A stretch of 64,000 bases of DNA from Gammaproteobacteria bacterium (GTDB lineage: Bacteria > Pseudomonadota > Gammaproteobacteria > Steroidobacterales > Steroidobacteraceae). The notes beneath the pieces were generated by a model. It was not told where the DNA came from and did no database searches. It was given only the letters and a program-made list of their open reading frames with translations. Location of the stretch: contig JANYLM010000130.1 of the NCBI GenBank assembly GCA_025357835.1, positions 1 to 64,000 on the forward strand, given 5' to 3'. The position numbers were made by a program, and so were the translations under genes. Positions 35,516 through 45,418 of this stretch are shown here, piece after piece (positions within the stretch are counted from its first letter, which is position 1; each line of letters begins with the position of its first letter).

Positions 35516-35974
35516 CTAGCAGTGTCCCGAGCTGCCGAAGCCGCCTGTGCCGCGCGAGGTCGCCGAGAAATCCTCCACCACTTCGAATCCCACCTGAACC
35601 ACCGGCACGAACACCATCTGTGCGATGCGATCGCCTGGGTTGATGATGAAGGGCGCGGCGCCGCGATTCCACACCGACACCATCAGCGGTCCCTGATAAT
35701 CGGAATCGATCAGACCGACCAGATTGCCGAGCACGATGCCGCTCTTGTGGCCGAGCCCCGAGCGCGGCAACAGCACCGCGGCAAGTGCCGGATCACCTAT
35801 GTAAATCGAAACGCCGGTGGGAATCAGTTCGGCGGCGCCGGGCGCAAGCGTGAGCGCAGCGTCGACGCAGGCGCGCAAATCCATGCCAGCCGAACCGGCC
35901 GTCGCATGCTGGGGCAGGGGGAATTCTCGGCCGATGCGCGGATCGAGGATCCGCAGCTTGATTTTGCGTTGCAT
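35516..35974 (-). CDS. dut: dUTP diphosphatase
   Basis: The 152-residue protein shows all five trimeric dUTPase motifs: [42 protein letters not shown] and the C-terminal [11 protein letters not shown] arm. It turns dUTP into dUMP to keep uracil out of DNA. ATG 35974 is used, five bases after coaBC; the longer frame is shadow sequence. The coaBC-dut pairing is conserved in proteobacteria. Confidence 0.96.
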   Translation of the reverse strand: MQRKIKLRILDPRIGREFPLPQHATAGSAGMDLRACVDAALTLAPGAAELIPTGVSIYIGDPALAAVLLPRSGLGHKSGIVLGNLVGLIDSDYQGPLMVSVWNRGAAPFIINPGDRIAQMVFVPVVQVGFEVVEDFSATSRGTGGFGSSGHC

Positions 35975-35978
35975 TCTT

Positions 35979-37256
35979 CTAGCGCCGTGCGCGCCGCGCG
36001 CGCACTCGTTCGCGCGGCATGGGGGTGGGTCGGCGCTTGCGTGTGCCCCGGCGCGGGCTGCCGTCCGGCGGCGGCAAACGCTGGGCGATGAGCGCGATGA
36101 GTTGGCGCGCGACTTCGATTTTCGGTCCGCGCGCCACCTCTGCCTTGCCGCCGGGCCAAATGACGGTGAGCGCATTGTCGTCGCAATCGAAGGCGATCCC
36201 TTCTCCGACCTGGTTGGCGGCAATCATGTCCAGCTTCTTGCGCTTGAGTTTGCTGCGCGCATTCTCCTCGACGTCATTGGTCTCGGCCGCGAACCCCACC
36301 ACGAAGGGTCTGTTGGCCATGTCCGCGACCGACTTGACGATATCGGGAGCAGGTTCGAGATCGAGTTTGACCGATAAGCCGTGCTTTTTGATCTTCTGTT
36401 TGGCGACGGTTACCGGCTGAAAGTCGGCCACCGCCGCGGCCGCGATGAACACGTCGACATCCGCCACTTGGCGGTGAACGGCTGAGTACATATCGCGGGC
36501 ACTTTCCACATTGATGCGCGTGATGCCGGCGGGCGTCGGTAATTGCACCGGTCCCGTGACGATAGTGACATGCGCACCGGCTTCGCGGGCCGCGTCCGCG
36601 ACGGCAAATCCCATTTTTCCCGAGCTGCGGTTGGTCAGATAACGCACAGGATCAAGGCGTTCGCGGGTCGGTCCGGCGGTGATCAATACATTGAGCCCCG
36701 CCAACAGCCCGGTGTTGGCGGCTGGTTCCAGCAGGCTTTCGGCCAGTTTCACGGGTTCCCACATGCGCCCCACACCGACCTCGCCGCAGGCTTGGTTGCC
36801 GGAATCCGGGCCGAGGATGCGAATGCCGCGCGAAATCAGGGTATTCACATTGGCCTGCGTGGCCTTGTTGGCCCACATCACCCGATTCATCGCCGGCGCG
36901 AGAACGATGGGTGCTTCAGTGGCGAGGCACAGGGTAGCCAATAAATCATCCGCCCGCCCACCCGCCAAACGTGCAATGAAATCCGCGCTCGCCGGCGCGA
37001 TCAGCACTGTCTGCGCCCAGCGCGCCAGCTCGATGTGGCCCATAGCCGCTTCCGCCGCGTCATCCCATAAATCGCTGCGCGCCGGCCTGCCCGATATCGC
37101 TTGAAAGGTCATGGGCGAGACGAAGCGCTGCGCCGCGCTCGTCATGACCACCTGTACGTCCGCGCCGCGCTCCATCAGCCGGCGCACCAGATCAGGACTC
37201 TTGTACGCGGCGATACCGCCCGTGACGCCCACTAAAATTCGAGTCTTCGGCGTCAA
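35979..37256 (-). CDS. coaBC: bifunctional phosphopantothenoylcysteine decarboxylase / phosphopantothenate-cysteine ligase
   Basis: The 425-residue protein has the CoaC flavoprotein half ([20 protein letters not shown], the PxMNxxMW-type APAMNRVMW, catalytic Cys in [16 protein letters not shown]) and the CoaB half ([39 protein letters not shown]). It makes 4'-phosphopantetheine precursors from phosphopantothenate. The start is a TTG at 37256 that overlaps the previous gene's TGA by four bases. The C-terminal 20 residues are Arg-rich and extra. Confidence 0.96.
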   Translation of the reverse strand: MTPKTRILVGVTGGIAAYKSPDLVRRLMERGADVQVVMTSAAQRFVSPMTFQAISGRPARSDLWDDAAEAAMGHIELARWAQTVLIAPASADFIARLAGGRADDLLATLCLATEAPIVLAPAMNRVMWANKATQANVNTLISRGIRILGPDSGNQACGEVGVGRMWEPVKLAESLLEPAANTGLLAGLNVLITAGPTRERLDPVRYLTNRSSGKMGFAVADAAREAGAHVTIVTGPVQLPTPAGITRINVESARDMYSAVHRQVADVDVFIAAAAVADFQPVTVAKQKIKKHGLSVKLDLEPAPDIVKSVADMANRPFVVGFAAETNDVEENARSKLKRKKLDMIAANQVGEGIAFDCDDNALTVIWPGGKAEVARGPKIEVARQLIALIAQRLPPPDGSPRRGTRKRRPTPMPRERVRARRARR

Positions 37257-37882
37257 CGGCTTACCTTCAGCTCTTTGAAGCGCGCGATGTCGCTTTCGAA
37301 TTGTTTACGCATTATCGCTTCCTCACTGCTCTTCTCGCGCAGGTTCTGTTCTTGCGTGCGGATGTCGTTTCCCAAGCGCACCAGGTCCTCGGCGATTTGA
37401 TCCGGCATGGCCGGAGCTTTGGCGGCACTGTTATAGGGCCTGTAATTCATGCTGCCGGCACGCAATTTCTTCATTTTCCCGTTCAACACTTCGAGAAATT
37501 GCGAAGTGACCTTGATTTGATCGGTCAGCAGCGTCACCCGCTGATCGCGCAAGCGTTCTATTTCCTGCACCGATCCATAGGTATTCAGCAAGTTGTGGTC
37601 GCGGTTGCGGCTCTGCTCGGCCTCGGACTTCTTTTGGTCGTCGTCGGCCAGTTGTTCGGGGGTCTTCTGGGCATCGAGACGATTGATCTCGACGCCCTGG
37701 GAATTGATGACTTGCTGCTCTTTCGCGGCGGACTCCGGTGGAATGTGATCGCCGTAGTGGGTAACCCCCTGCTCATCCACCCATTTGTACAGGGTGCGGC
37801 CGTTCGAGGTCCCGGACGCGAAACCCGGCGGGGCGAGCAGGGTCAGAACACAGAGCAGCCAAGCGACATTCTTCAAGCGCAT
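37253..37882 (-). CDS. DUF4124-domain periplasmic protein
   Basis: From ATG 37882 (GAGGAT site upstream) the product of 209 residues has a signal peptide (to GFAS). The DUF4124 start, RTLYKWVDEQGVTHYGDHIPP, is the marker of this beta-hairpin domain. A long charged coiled coil (about residues 75-205) follows. Function unknown. It lies between pyrE and coaBC in one operon, overlapping coaBC by four bases. Confidence 0.85.
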   Translation of the reverse strand: MRLKNVAWLLCVLTLLAPPGFASGTSNGRTLYKWVDEQGVTHYGDHIPPESAAKEQQVINSQGVEINRLDAQKTPEQLADDDQKKSEAEQSRNRDHNLLNTYGSVQEIERLRDQRVTLLTDQIKVTSQFLEVLNGKMKKLRAGSMNYRPYNSAAKAPAMPDQIAEDLVRLGNDIRTQEQNLREKSSEEAIMRKQFESDIARFKELKVSR

Positions 37883-37944
37883 ATCCTCACGGGAAGCGGC
37901 GCTCATTGTGAGCGGAGCGCTCTGTCTTTTCCAGGGCCTGCGCC

Positions 37945-38595
37945 TCAAATTGCAAGCCCATAACGCTCCCGGTAGGCTTGCATGCGCTTAAGATCGTCGC
38001 CGCGCCCCTGCAGCGAAATATGGTGCATCAAATCGGCGAGATTGACGACTGAAATGACGGGTATTCCATACTGGTCGCGCACCTCCTGCACGGCCGACAA
38101 GCGGCTCTGCGGGGCGACTTCCTGACGATCCAACGCGAGCAGCACACCGGCCGGCCGCGCGCCCGCGCCGCGAATGATGTCGATGGATTCGCGGATCGCC
38201 GTGCCCGCCGTAATGACGTCATCCACGATGAGAACCTCCCCGGCCAAGGGGCCGCCGACGATGCTGCCACCCTCTCCGTGGTCCTTGGCCTCCTTGCGAT
38301 TGAACGCAAACGGCAGATTGCGGCCCGCCGATTCTGCCAGAGCCGCCGCGGTCACCGTGACCAAGGGGATGCCCTTGTAAGCCGGCCCGAACAGCATGTC
38401 GTACTTGACGTCGGAGGCCGTGATCGCCGCCGCATAGGCGCGTCCCACCGCGGCGACCGCGGCGCCGGTGTTGAACAGGCCGGCATTGAAAAAATACGGA
38501 CTTTCGCGGCCCGACTTCAGCGTAAAGCTGCCGAATCTCAGAACCCCGAGCCGCATGCACAAATCGATGAAGTCACTTTGATATGCCAAGGTCAT
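37945..38595 (-). CDS. pyrE: orotate phosphoribosyltransferase
   Basis: The 216-residue protein contains [28 protein letters not shown] and the PRPP motif [13 protein letters not shown]. It makes orotidine 5'-phosphate in pyrimidine synthesis. It overlaps the extended frame of the next gene but is separated by about 60 bases from that gene's real start, and is divergent from the MFS gene at 38612. Confidence 0.97.
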   Translation of the reverse strand: MTLAYQSDFIDLCMRLGVLRFGSFTLKSGRESPYFFNAGLFNTGAAVAAVGRAYAAAITASDVKYDMLFGPAYKGIPLVTVTAAALAESAGRNLPFAFNRKEAKDHGEGGSIVGGPLAGEVLIVDDVITAGTAIRESIDIIRGAGARPAGVLLALDRQEVAPQSRLSAVQEVRDQYGIPVISVVNLADLMHHISLQGRGDDLKRMQAYRERYGLAI

Positions 38596-38611
38596 AGGGG
38601 CTGATATTATC

Positions 38612-39988
38612 GTGCGGGATGAGCATCGTCATGTTGAACGCGGGAAACGGGATCGGTCAAATAGCGACTGGGCCTATCGCCATGCCCGAAATTCACTCGG
38701 CGGTGGCGATACCGAGCCGCAGCGTTTGACCGTAGCGGCGAAGCCCACCCTGCTGCAAGCGCTCGGCGATAAGCGCATGGTGGCCGTTCTGCTATTGAGT
38801 TTCGCGTCCGGGCTGCCTTTTAATTTGACCGGATTCACGGTACAGGCGTGGCTGGCGTCCACCGGGCTCAGCATTAAGACCATCGGCATTTTTTCCTTGG
38901 TGGCGCTGCCTCTTAACTTCAAATTCCTGTGGGCGCCGTTACTGGATCGCTATTTGCCACCATTCTTAGGCCGTCGACGCGGCTGGATTTTGATCTTTCA
39001 GGCCTGCCTCACCGTGTGCATCGCCGTCATGGGTTTCTGCTCACCGACGAAGGAACTCTACGTGCTCGGCGCCATCACATTGTTCTTAGCCTTCCTTTCG
39101 GCGTCTCAGGACATCGTGATCGACGCGTATCGCGTGGACACCATTCCAGCCAGCGAGCGAGCCCTCGCTGCCGCGGCGACTGCGTTCGGTTACCGGACGG
39201 CGGCCATGCTGGCGGGCGCGGCGCTGGTCTATATCGCCGCCAGCGTCGGCTGGGAGCTGGCCTTTTTGGCGGTGGCCGGCCTCATGGCAGCCACCATGCT
39301 GGCGACCCTGTGGGCGCCGGAGCCGGACGCGCCAGGCCATGCGCCGCGCACCTTGGCGGATGCGGTCTGGCACCCACTGCGCGCACTGCTGCAGCAGCAA
39401 GGCATGTGGGGCTTTCTAGTGCTCATTTTGCTCTACAAGGTGGGCGACGCCCTGGCACTTAGCCTGTACAGCACCTTCATGATTAAGGGCATCGGCTTCA
39501 CACTGCATCAGTTGAGCATCGCCGGCAAATTGAACATGACCATTTCAACGATGATCGGCGTGACCTTCGGCGGCTGGGTCTATATTCGCTGGGGAACGTT
39601 TCGTTCGCTGCTGGTTTTTGGTATCGGCCAGGCATTGACCAATTTGCTCTACATGTGGCTGGCACTGGCCGGGAAGAAAGTCTGGTTGCTGGCGCTAGCG
39701 ACATCCTTGGATACCATGATCGGCGGCATGGGTCAGGCGGCGTTCGTCGCATTTTTGATGTCGCTGTGCTCCGCCGATTTCAGCGCGACTCAGTATGCTC
39801 TTTTGTCTGCGCTCGCAACCTTGCCACGCACCGTGACCGGAGCGATCGCTGGGCAACTTGTCCCGGTAATCGGCTGGGCAAATTTCTTCGTGGTCACCTG
39901 TATGGTAGCGGTGCCGGGGCTGATATTGTTGGTAATACTTCGCGGGCCCTTGAACGAACTAGCGGCGCGCGAAGCCGCGAAGGGCTAG
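38612..39988 (+). CDS. ampG: AmpG-family muropeptide MFS transporter
   Basis: The protein has 12 hydrophobic segments with AmpG-type sequence: [50 protein letters not shown]. The last is the conserved Q-D-I-x-x-D-x-Y motif of this subfamily. It takes up anhydro-muropeptides for recycling. The start is uncertain: GTG 38612 gives a polar 45-residue head unlike the family, while TTG 38726 would give a normal N-terminus. It is divergent from pyrE. Confidence 0.88.
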   Translation: MRDEHRHVERGKRDRSNSDWAYRHARNSLGGGDTEPQRLTVAAKPTLLQALGDKRMVAVLLLSFASGLPFNLTGFTVQAWLASTGLSIKTIGIFSLVALPLNFKFLWAPLLDRYLPPFLGRRRGWILIFQACLTVCIAVMGFCSPTKELYVLGAITLFLAFLSASQDIVIDAYRVDTIPASERALAAAATAFGYRTAAMLAGAALVYIAASVGWELAFLAVAGLMAATMLATLWAPEPDAPGHAPRTLADAVWHPLRALLQQQGMWGFLVLILLYKVGDALALSLYSTFMIKGIGFTLHQLSIAGKLNMTISTMIGVTFGGWVYIRWGTFRSLLVFGIGQALTNLLYMWLALAGKKVWLLALATSLDTMIGGMGQAAFVAFLMSLCSADFSATQYALLSALATLPRTVTGAIAGQLVPVIGWANFFVVTCMVAVPGLILLVILRGPLNELAAREAAKG

Positions 39989-40027
39989 GCGTCGGAGCAA
40001 AGAGCCTGAGGAACAGCGCGGCAAAAT

Positions 40028-40330
40028 TCAGCGACGCATCGAGCGATCGTGCGGCGTGGACCACTGGCTGCGTGTGTTGTCCTCGAACTCACGATCCAGG
40101 TCTTCGGCTTCCATATCCACGGCGCCCGACCAGTCCTCCGGCGCATCGGCCGCATCGATGACTTCGTCGAGCAACTGCTCGTTCCAGGAATCGAATTCCA
40201 TTTCAGTGACGGTGCCGTCGAAGTACTGAATTTCAATGGTTTGGTCTTCGTCGTCGATTGCGACCACTTCAAAGAGTTCGTTGGTGCCACCCCGGTACCA
40301 TTGCCCAACGATCGGCCTGATTACGTTCAT
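40028..40330 (-). CDS. DUF6763-type small acidic protein
   Basis: The 100-residue protein starts MNVIRPIVGQWYRGGTNELF after a GGAGG site seven bases upstream. It has a small beta-rich head (VAIDDEDQTIEIQYFDGTVTEMEFDSW) and a strongly acidic tail with EDWSGAVDMEAEDLDREFED. I believe this is the small DUF6763 family of gammaproteobacteria; the function is unknown. Start ATG 40330 is chosen over 40363. Confidence 0.75.
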   Translation of the reverse strand: MNVIRPIVGQWYRGGTNELFEVVAIDDEDQTIEIQYFDGTVTEMEFDSWNEQLLDEVIDAADAPEDWSGAVDMEAEDLDREFEDNTRSQWSTPHDRSMRR

Positions 40331-40567
40331 CTTGCCGCCTCCGAATGCCATGCTCAACCCCATTCAACTCCCAATGAGTGATTCGCGCAATATGTAATTT
40401 TTGCGCGCAGCAGCATCACTAGTGATCCAACAACTCATCAAATTCTTCGCGGTCGCTGGCCACCATTTTGCTGACCGTCTGCGGGGTCGGTGCAAAGCCG
40501 CTGCTGTTCGCGCTGGCCGTGCGATTCATCATCGTCGGGCTTCGCGGCAGCTTCCTGATAGCCGCCG

Positions 40568-41275
40568 CTACGGCTGGGATGGCGTTGCCGCGAGTGCCAC
40601 GAGCTTCGTGTAAGCCAAATCCCACACTCCATGACCCAGGCGCGCGCCGCGCCGCTCAAAGCGGGTGGGCAGTCTGAAATCCGGGCGCGCCACATAGGTT
40701 GAGTCCGTGCTCAAAGAGGCGAGATGAGGGCTTGCATTGCACACGGCCAACATTTGCTCTGCATACTCCTGCCAGTCCGTGGCGAGGCGCAGCACCCCCC
40801 CGGAACGTAGCTTGGCCGCCGCCGATGCCACGAACTCAAGGTCGATCAGGCGTCGCTTGTGATGACGCTTCTTGTGCCAAGGATCGGGAAAGAACACCAG
40901 AATTTCATCGAAGGAATCGTTGCGCAGCTGCTCGCTCAACACCTCGACGGCGTCGTGACAGATGACGCGCAGATTGCGCAACTTCGCCTGCGCGGCGTGC
41001 AGCAGCAAGCGGCCCACTCCCGGGCGATGCACCTCGATCCCTAAATAGTCGATGTGAGGATGATTCTCCGCCAGGTTCCCAATTACTTCCCCCACCCCGA
41101 AGCCGATCTCTAGGCAGCGCGGCGCGCGGCGTCCGAAAATCGCGTCCAAGTCCAATGGGCGATCGCCCCGGTCCACGCCGTAGGATGGCCATAGCTCTGT
41201 GAGTGCGCGCTCCTGCGCGGGCGTCATGCGGCCGGCGCGCAGGACGAAGCTGCGAATATGGCGTTGTGTCTGCAT
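40568..41275 (-). CDS. trmB: tRNA (guanine46-N7)-methyltransferase
   Basis: The 235-residue protein has CLEIGFGVGEVIGNLA as the SAM site, LGIEVHRPGVGRLL, and ILVFFPDPWHKKRHHKRRLI, the diagnostic F-P-D-P-W-x-K-x-R-H-x-K-R-R of TrmB. It methylates G46 in the variable loop of several tRNAs. Divergent from the cardiolipin-synthase-like gene. Confidence 0.96.
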   Translation of the reverse strand: MQTQRHIRSFVLRAGRMTPAQERALTELWPSYGVDRGDRPLDLDAIFGRRAPRCLEIGFGVGEVIGNLAENHPHIDYLGIEVHRPGVGRLLLHAAQAKLRNLRVICHDAVEVLSEQLRNDSFDEILVFFPDPWHKKRHHKRRLIDLEFVASAAAKLRSGGVLRLATDWQEYAEQMLAVCNASPHLASLSTDSTYVARPDFRLPTRFERRGARLGHGVWDLAYTKLVALAATPSQP

Positions 41276-41306
41276 GGGCGCGAAGTCTGCCTGATATCAT
41301 GCTTCG

Positions 41307-42851
41307 ATGCTTAAATCTTGCTGGAATGCGCAGTCGAGGTGTAAGAGCGGCGCATGGCCCGCGGCGGCGGTGCTCGCGTTCCTGATGTCCGGCTGCGTTG
41401 GCCTGCCGCGGCATGTGGAGAAATATCACAGCGAAGCACTTCCCGACGCTCAGTCAACGTCCCTGGGCCGCCTGGCGGCGGCGGAGCAGGGCAGCAATCT
41501 ATCGGGCATTCACTTGCTGAGCTCGGGCGAGGAGGCCTTGGCCGATCTCATCGCTCTCGCCGACCACGCCGAACGCACTCTGGACATTCAGTACTACATC
41601 ATTCACCAGGACGATTCCGCGCGCATGCTGCTGCATCATGTGCGGCTGGCGGCGGATCGTGGCGTGCGCGTGCGCGTCCTAGTCGACGACCTTAATACAG
41701 CGGGTGAGGATCGGCGATTCCTGCATTTGAGCGAACACGCCAATGTCGAGGTCCGGGTGTTCAATCCCTTTCCCGGCGGAAGATTCGCGATGTGGACTCG
41801 CTTCGTCGCCTCGGCAACCGACATTCGCCGCATCAATCATCGCATGCACAACAAATTGTTCGTCGCCGACAATGCACTGGCCATTACCGGCGGCCGCAAT
41901 ATCGGGGATCAGTACTTCACCCGCGATAAGTACTATAATTTCATCGATCTGGACGTGGTGGCGGCCGGCGCCATCGTGCCGGAGTTGTCGGCGTCGTTCG
42001 ATGCCTTTTGGAACAGTAAGTACGCCTATCCCATCGCGTCGGTCGCCTCGCCGGTGAGTGCCGAACCGGCGTCGCCGCCCATCCCCGACAATGGAACCGC
42101 GGCGAGCGTCGCCTGGCTGGGAGGCGAGCTGGATTCGGGAAAGGTGCAGCTCACCTGGGTGCCCGCAACGGTGCTCGCGGATCGGCCCGCGAAGATCGCC
42201 AGTGAGAGCTCTCCCGGCGAAGAGGTGACGTTCGCCAACGACCTCGCCACGCTGATGCTCTCCGCCAAACAAGAGCTCCTGGTGATTTCCCCGTACTTCG
42301 TGCCGGGCAAGGACGGCGTCGCCATGTTCGCCAAGCTCGTGGGCCAGGGTGTGCACATTCGGATACTCACCAATTCACTGGCGTCCACCGACTCGCCCTT
42401 GGTGCACAATGGATATTCGCGCTATCGCGTCGACCTGCTCAAACTCGGCGTCGAACTCTCCGAAATGCGGCCCAAGCTTGGCCAAAAGCGCGCCCGCTTT
42501 CATCCCTTTCGCAATTCCAATGCCAGCCTGCACGCCAAGGCGCTGGTGATCGACCAGAAAACCGTGTTCATCGGATCCATGAACATGGATGCACGTTCCG
42601 CGCGCACCAACAGCGAGCTGGGGCTGGTAATGCGCAGCAGCGAAATCGCGCGGCAGGTCACCAATCTGCTCGATGACATTAGTGCCGACGGAAGCTACCG
42701 ACTGCGGCTGGTCGATCACAGCAGGCAAATCGAATGGTCGAGCGGCGAGTCGGGATCGGAAAAGACTTGGTACACCGACCCGGAAACCACCCGCTTGCAG
42801 CGGTTCTCGCTGAAAGCCCTTGCGCCGTTCGCGCCGGAGGAGCTGCTGTGA
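41307..42851 (+). CDS. clsC: phospholipase D-family cardiolipin synthase (ClsC-like) lipoprotein
   Basis: The 514-residue protein has a lipobox FLMSGC (Cys30) after a signal sequence and two HKD motifs: NHRMHNKLFVADNALAITGG and ASLHAKALVIDQKTVFIGSMNMD. This two-motif layout with DIQYYIIHQDDSA matches ClsC/YmdC, which makes cardiolipin from phosphatidylethanolamine and phosphatidylglycerol. Lipid attachment is unusual for ClsC and may place it in the periplasm. It converges on the LytTR regulator. Confidence 0.85.
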   Translation: MLKSCWNAQSRCKSGAWPAAAVLAFLMSGCVGLPRHVEKYHSEALPDAQSTSLGRLAAAEQGSNLSGIHLLSSGEEALADLIALADHAERTLDIQYYIIHQDDSARMLLHHVRLAADRGVRVRVLVDDLNTAGEDRRFLHLSEHANVEVRVFNPFPGGRFAMWTRFVASATDIRRINHRMHNKLFVADNALAITGGRNIGDQYFTRDKYYNFIDLDVVAAGAIVPELSASFDAFWNSKYAYPIASVASPVSAEPASPPIPDNGTAASVAWLGGELDSGKVQLTWVPATVLADRPAKIASESSPGEEVTFANDLATLMLSAKQELLVISPYFVPGKDGVAMFAKLVGQGVHIRILTNSLASTDSPLVHNGYSRYRVDLLKLGVELSEMRPKLGQKRARFHPFRNSNASLHAKALVIDQKTVFIGSMNMDARSARTNSELGLVMRSSEIARQVTNLLDDISADGSYRLRLVDHSRQIEWSSGESGSEKTWYTDPETTRLQRFSLKALAPFAPEELL

Positions 42852-42873
42852 CCGAAGCTAAGCGCCGCGGTAC

Positions 42874-43656
42874 TCAAGCGATTCGCAGCGTGTTCATGTA
42901 CTCCTTGACCTTGGCGCGAAATCCCTCGCTGCTGGTGACGGTGGCGCCGCCGGCCAGCACCAGGATGAAATCGCCGCGCAGCGTTCGGTTCACTTCTTTA
43001 ACATAGTTCATGTTGACGAGACAGGAGCGGCTGATGCGCAGCATGGGTTGCGAGCGCAGCGCCAGTTCTGCCTGCTGCAGAGTGCTGCGAGCGTGGAAGC
43101 TGTCCTTCGCCACCCGGATGACGACATAGTTGCGATCTGCCTCGATCAACTCCACCTGAGCGGCGTCGAGCACGTGGAGGCGGCCGCCGAATTCCGCCAG
43201 CAGGCGCGGCCGCTCCTCGGTCGATTGGCGCGGGCCGAGTTCCAGTTGCGCCAGTAAGCCGGCCAGCAACGCTTGCCGCTCGTTCACCCCGGAGTTCGCA
43301 TGGCGGGGCCGCACGCGCCCCAAGGTTTTGCGAAAGCGATCCTGATCGAAGGGCTTCAGCAGGTAGTCCACCGCGCTTACTTCGAATGCCTCGACCGCAT
43401 AGGTGTCATAGGCGGTGACGAACACCAGCGATGGCAGCAGCGACGGCTCCAAAGCGCGCGCGAGTTCAATGCCGCTCAGCGGGTCCATTTGAATATCGAG
43501 GAACAGCAGTTGCGGTGTTTGCAATCGAATCGCGGCGAGCGCTGCGATGCCGTCGCCGTACTCGCCTACCACGTGCAAGTCGCCTTCCGCCGCGCAGTAT
43601 TCGCGCAAGGTGCGGCGGCCGGCTTGCTCGTCATCCACAATGATGACGTCCATCAT
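42874..43656 (-). CDS. LytTR-family response regulator
   Basis: The 260-residue protein has a receiver domain (MMDVIIVDDEQAGRRTL; phospho-acceptor in LLFLDIQMDPLSG; VTAYDTYAVEAFEVSAVDYLLKPF) and a C-terminal LytTR DNA-binding domain (VELIEADRNYVVIRV, LRISRSCLVNMNYVKEV). Start ATG 43656 overlaps the sensor kinase stop, so they are one operon and a two-component pair. Target genes unknown. Confidence 0.94.
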   Translation of the reverse strand: MMDVIIVDDEQAGRRTLREYCAAEGDLHVVGEYGDGIAALAAIRLQTPQLLFLDIQMDPLSGIELARALEPSLLPSLVFVTAYDTYAVEAFEVSAVDYLLKPFDQDRFRKTLGRVRPRHANSGVNERQALLAGLLAQLELGPRQSTEERPRLLAEFGGRLHVLDAAQVELIEADRNYVVIRVAKDSFHARSTLQQAELALRSQPMLRISRSCLVNMNYVKEVNRTLRGDFILVLAGGATVTSSEGFRAKVKEYMNTLRIA

Positions 43657-44837
43657 GCGTCGGCCAAGGCCGGCGCCGGCCGCGGCTCGCGCGCGGGCGA
43701 GTGATGAATCGCCGGCATGGCGATTTCGCTGCGCCACTGGCCGTCGATCCCCTCGGCGGTAAGGAAGGCCCTCCCCTCGAACTGAACGGCGAGGCGTTCG
43801 CGGACATTGTAAATGCCGATGCCATCCTCGCCCATCGGCTTGTCGGGTCGCATGGTATTGAGGACGGACAGAGTCAGCACATCCAGCGACATGCGCGCCG
43901 TGATGCGCACGGACACTCGTCCTTGATGGCCGGCCATCCCGTGGACTACGGCGTTCTCGACCAGCGGTTGCAGAATCAGGCTCGGCACCCACACGGCTGG
44001 GATTTCCGCCGCCGCCGGCAAATCTACGCTTAGACGGTCTGCGAAGCGCCGCTGCTGCAATTCCAAATACAGTCTGACGAATTGCAATTCATCGCTGAGC
44101 TTCGAAAAGTCGCGCTCTCCGGCGTTCAGCAGTCGGCGCAGCAAATCCGCCAGCTGCACCACCATGGACTGTGCGCCCTTGGGGTCCCATTCGATATGGC
44201 CGCGAATGGTGTGCAGCAGATTGAATAGAGTGTGCGGCGACAATTGCATGCGCAGCGCCGTCAGGCGGGCGGCGCTCCACTCGCGTTCCAGCGCCGCGAG
44301 CCGCAGTTCGGAATTTCGAAATCGCGTGTACAGCGCCAACCCCGTGATTAGCGCCAGCCCGAATCCATAGGTCGGCAGAAAAGACACGAAACTGGCCAGC
44401 CACAGCGAGAGAAAAGATGGGTCCAGCCATGGGGCGCTGGAGGTGTGCGTCAGCGCCATCTCATGCCATTCCTCCCGTCCCAGGGTCATTTGCGAAATGA
44501 GCATGGCCGGATAGGCGATGGCCGCGAACGCAGCGCCGAGAATCAGCTGCATGGGCAGCGCGATCAACAGCGGACGCCACTGAATCCGCAGCGACCCCCA
44601 AAAAGACACCAGCAAGATGGGCAGTAGCAGCAAGTGCTGCAGGAGGCGCGCATCCCATGCGGCAAACAGCATGACATTGGTACTACGCGACATACCCAAG
44701 CGCATGCTGTACGCATACAAGATGTTTGACAGGGCCACGTAGATCCAGAACAGGCCGGCGATGCCCAGAAACTGCCGCAAGCTCAAGCCCCCGGCAAAGC
44801 GCCGGGTTGAAGTTTCCGCCGTCCCGAGTCCGATCAT
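43653..44837 (-). CDS. LytS-type sensor histidine kinase
   Basis: The 394-residue protein has about six membrane helices without a recognised sensor domain. The His_kinase/LytS signature follows (MQLSPHTLFNLLHTIRGH, the phospho-acceptor His after Ser-Pro), then the ATPase boxes QPLVENAVVHG and GIGIYNVRERL. It would phosphorylate the LytTR regulator downstream. It is divergent from the UrcA gene; the signal is unknown. Confidence 0.93.
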   Translation of the reverse strand: MIGLGTAETSTRRFAGGLSLRQFLGIAGLFWIYVALSNILYAYSMRLGMSRSTNVMLFAAWDARLLQHLLLLPILLVSFWGSLRIQWRPLLIALPMQLILGAAFAAIAYPAMLISQMTLGREEWHEMALTHTSSAPWLDPSFLSLWLASFVSFLPTYGFGLALITGLALYTRFRNSELRLAALEREWSAARLTALRMQLSPHTLFNLLHTIRGHIEWDPKGAQSMVVQLADLLRRLLNAGERDFSKLSDELQFVRLYLELQQRRFADRLSVDLPAAAEIPAVWVPSLILQPLVENAVVHGMAGHQGRVSVRITARMSLDVLTLSVLNTMRPDKPMGEDGIGIYNVRERLAVQFEGRAFLTAEGIDGQWRSEIAMPAIHHSPAREPRPAPALADA

Positions 44838-45003
44838 GGTGGCAAGCCTAGCTCAATTAAGGGGGTAAATGCAGGGTCCGACGCCGTGCTACGGGACGAA
44901 ATCGTCACTGGCCGGGACGACCTCGACGCTGCGCGGCAGACCCCAATGGCTGTCGGCGCGTCTTATAAGCGCGTCCCCAAACTTCCTTTCACTGGAGATT
45001 GTC

Positions 45004-45366
45004 ATGAGTCATTTCATCACCACGGGCGCCGTCGGACGGGCAGCCAAAGTCGCCATGCTGTTGCTGGGCGGTCTCGCGGGCCTTGCGGCTGCCGGCGTCG
45101 CCGGCGCCTCCGTCGCCAACAAGGACGTGAGCAGCATGGTCGTCAAGTACAGCCGGGACAGCATCTCCACCGAGAGCGGCGTGAACGAACTCTATAGCCG
45201 AATCAAGCACGCAGCCAAGCAAGTCTGCCCCGCCGCCTCGGGTCTCGATCTTGGCGCTCTGCAGCGGGTCGAAGAATGCCGGCGAGAGGCCGTCGCCAGG
45301 GCCATACGGAACATCGACAATTCACGGCTGGCAGCGGTGTACGCCTCTCGCACGAGAAACGGCTAG
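45004..45366 (+). CDS. UrcA-family secreted protein
   Basis: The 120-residue protein starts at ATG 45004 (GGAG eight bases ahead), has a signal peptide or anchor, and then VVKYSRDSISTESGVNELYSRI, KQVCPA and CRREAVARAIRNIDNSRLAAVY. The two conserved cysteines and layout are those of the UrcA family, common in sphingomonads and Steroidobacter-type bacteria. Function unknown. Confidence 0.85.
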   Translation: MSHFITTGAVGRAAKVAMLLLGGLAGLAAAGVAGASVANKDVSSMVVKYSRDSISTESGVNELYSRIKHAAKQVCPAASGLDLGALQRVEECRREAVARAIRNIDNSRLAAVYASRTRNG

Positions 45367-45380
45367 GTGGGTTGCAGTTC

Positions 45381-45418
45381 GGCGCGGCCGGCTAGGCGCG
45401 GCCGGCTAGGCGCGGCCA
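45381..45418. repeat. 14-base tandem repeat, about 2.7 copies
   Basis: GGCGCGGCCGGCTA occurs at 45381-45394 and 45395-45408, with a partial third copy to 45418. It spans the end of the M28 peptidase gene, whose stop codon lies within it, in the gap to the convergent UrcA gene. Confidence 0.85.
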
